A DNA stretch of 6,647 bases from JBCBJZ01 sp038522635. GTDB lineage: Bacteria > Pseudomonadota > Alphaproteobacteria > Rhizobiales > Hyphomicrobiaceae. Positions 5,562 to 6,647 of the stretch are shown piece by piece (the stretch's first letter is position 1; every line of letters begins with the position of its first letter). Below the pieces are notes generated by a model. That model worked only from the letters and a program-made list of their open reading frames with translations, searched no databases and had not been told where the DNA came from. The translations under genes were made by a program, and so were the position numbers. The DNA is taken from assembly GCA_038522635.1 (NCBI GenBank), contig JBCBJZ010000176.1:1-6647 (forward strand). Reading direction: 5' to 3'.

Positions 5562-6647
5562 ATGACGCAGACCACGACAGGATCATCCAAGCGGTCGTGC
5601 CGGGCAGGCAGGGCTTGGGGTTCGCGTCCGGCTTGGGGTGCGGGTCCCCTGGGAGGCGCGCTGTTTGCCGGGCTCGCTCTCGCGGCACTTGTGCCCTCGC
5701 CGTTGGCTGGCGTGACTGCCGCCGCGACGCTGGCCCTGGTGACGCAGGCCCAGCCGACTGCGGCGCAGGATGGCAGATTCAGACTGATAATCAGACGTAA
5801 GAACCTCCAGAACTGCCCGACGCGTCGTCGTGGCTTGAAGCGGACCTGCGTGGAGTGGCGTAAGTCGTTTGCACAGCAACCCGGCTCCCCAAAGCCGGAG
5901 ATCTCTAGGAACGCTGTATTCGTAAGCCGGGCTGTTCCCAACCGAGTTTATCTCGAAATTTGGAGGTGGGACGGTAGTGCAGGTTCGTTCATTGTTCGGC
6001 CGACCGAAGGCCGGACGCGCCGTGATTTGCGAGATCGATACGGTGACCCGATCAGATTCTATCTGCGAGTGGTACTTCCGCGGGAGCTTAATGAGCGAGT
6101 TCGGACCGCGACTTTGACAGTTGGGGGAAGTCAGCCTGTCGACTGGCTTACGGACCTTCGCCCGAAGCTTCGACTGGGCTTTGGCCCCGGAAAACAGAAA
6201 CCAGAGGTTCTCAACGGTCGCTGGATTGTCGACGCACGGCAGCGGCTCGTTTTGTACTTCGAAGCGACAACCCCGCCCGCTCCAGCTGCGATCGTAAAGG
6301 CCCCACAACAACCAGCAGACGATGCCGCGCTGCCACCGACAGATGCTGGCCTACCTGACGAGCGCACCGATACGGCCCGCAACCCCAGTCTTGGGCCGGC
6401 ACAACCACCGGTGCAGTCAACATTGAAGGTGGTGTTTCCGACCAGCTCTTGTTTGCATGCGGTGCAGGGTTTTAGCGATTGTAAGATCACGCTGAACAAT
6501 AATGATATTACCGCGCAGATCCAGAATGAGGCTCCGATTGAGCTGGATCACAGAAAGCGTTGGGTGTTCATTTCGCGTAAGTTGCGCAGCTTTAAGACCT
6601 TCCAAATAGATGGTCCAAGGCGTGTTCAGCGCCAGAGAATAAAGAAG
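5562..6647 (+). CDS. Exported protein of unknown function, C-terminally cut by the window
   Basis: The frame is open for 362 codons to the right edge with no stop. The start is ATG 5562 with GAGGG 5 nt upstream. An Arg-rich n-region (about 1-28) precedes a long hydrophobic stretch (about 29-62, PLGGALFAGLALAALVPSPL and onward), with likely cleavage near residues 63-69 (QAQPTAA/QDG). The mature part is a basic, beta-rich region (about 71-235) ending in GRWIVD (219-224). It resembles residues 112-195 of the protein encoded just upstream, which contains ASRWIVDP. A Pro/Ala-rich acidic linker (about 237-285) leads to a further domain from about 286 (STLKVVFPTSSCLHAVQGF) with Cys297 and Cys307, which continues outside the window. 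The gap to the upstream gene is 119 bp without a terminator, so one operon is likely. Codons after about 5780 are noticeably less GC-rich than in the signal-peptide part. No named family was recognised. Confidence 0.75.
   Translation, partial: MTQTTTGSSKRSCRAGRAWGSRPAWGAGPLGGALFAGLALAALVPSPLAGVTAAATLALVTQAQPTAAQDGRFRLIIRRKNLQNCPTRRRGLKRTCVEWRKSFAQQPGSPKPEISRNAVFVSRAVPNRVYLEIWRWDGSAGSFIVRPTEGRTRRDLRDRYGDPIRFYLRVVLPRELNERVRTATLTVGGSQPVDWLTDLRPKLRLGFGPGKQKPEVLNGRWIVDARQRLVLYFEATTPPAPAAIVKAPQQPADDAALPPTDAGLPDERTDTARNPSLGPAQPPVQSTLKVVFPTSSCLHAVQGFSDCKITLNNNDITAQIQNEAPIELDHRKRWVFISRKLRSFKTFQIDGPRRVQRQRIKK

Noticed and set aside
5210..6311. Two long overlapping minus-strand frames (5210-5941 and 5583-6311)
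   Set aside because: They are antisense to the two exported-protein genes, which have a signal peptide, a GAGGG site and continuous domain structure. The minus frames have no motif or start signal.

Overview
The window looks like a piece of a GC-rich Gram-negative chromosome, most likely a proteobacterium and perhaps an alphaproteobacterium. That placement is inferred from GC-rich codon use, Sec-type signal peptides and AAGG/GAGG ribosome-binding sites. No rRNA, tRNA, IS element, CRISPR array or phage gene was seen.

Layout. (1) Positions 2-877 (+) hold the C-terminal part of a protein with a formylglycine-generating-enzyme-like (SUMF1/FGE) domain; its upstream end lies outside the window. 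(2) Positions 878-1239 are a gene-free convergent region rich in dyad symmetry: two strong hairpins after the FGE-like gene, a plus-strand intrinsic terminator, a minus-strand intrinsic terminator, and a 16-bp direct repeat whose two copies form the left arms of two different hairpins. (3) Two minus-strand genes (stop to start 1240-2166 and 2316-3161) encode exported proteins built as signal peptide, Pro-rich linker, then a helical/coiled-coil region. (4) Positions 3162-3522 are a divergent intergenic region with a fair plus-strand promoter containing a perfect 10-bp palindrome, and a weaker minus-strand promoter candidate. (5) Positions 3523-5442 (+) encode a 639-residue exported multidomain protein. 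(6) After 119 bp, positions 5562-6647 (+) hold a second exported protein, cut by the right edge of the window.

How the genes may work together. I do not recognise a named family for the four genes from 1240 to 6647, and no enzymatic motif is visible in them. They share features that suggest one envelope (periplasmic or surface) module. All carry signal peptides and Pro-rich linkers. Three share a helical segment bracketed by cysteines 30 or 31 residues apart. The two plus-strand proteins appear to share a beta-rich domain ending in RWIVD. Two of the mature proteins have ten cysteines each, consistent with disulfide-stabilised extracytoplasmic structural proteins. Whether the FGE-like protein belongs to the same system is unknown; the convergent double terminator argues that it is a separate transcription unit.
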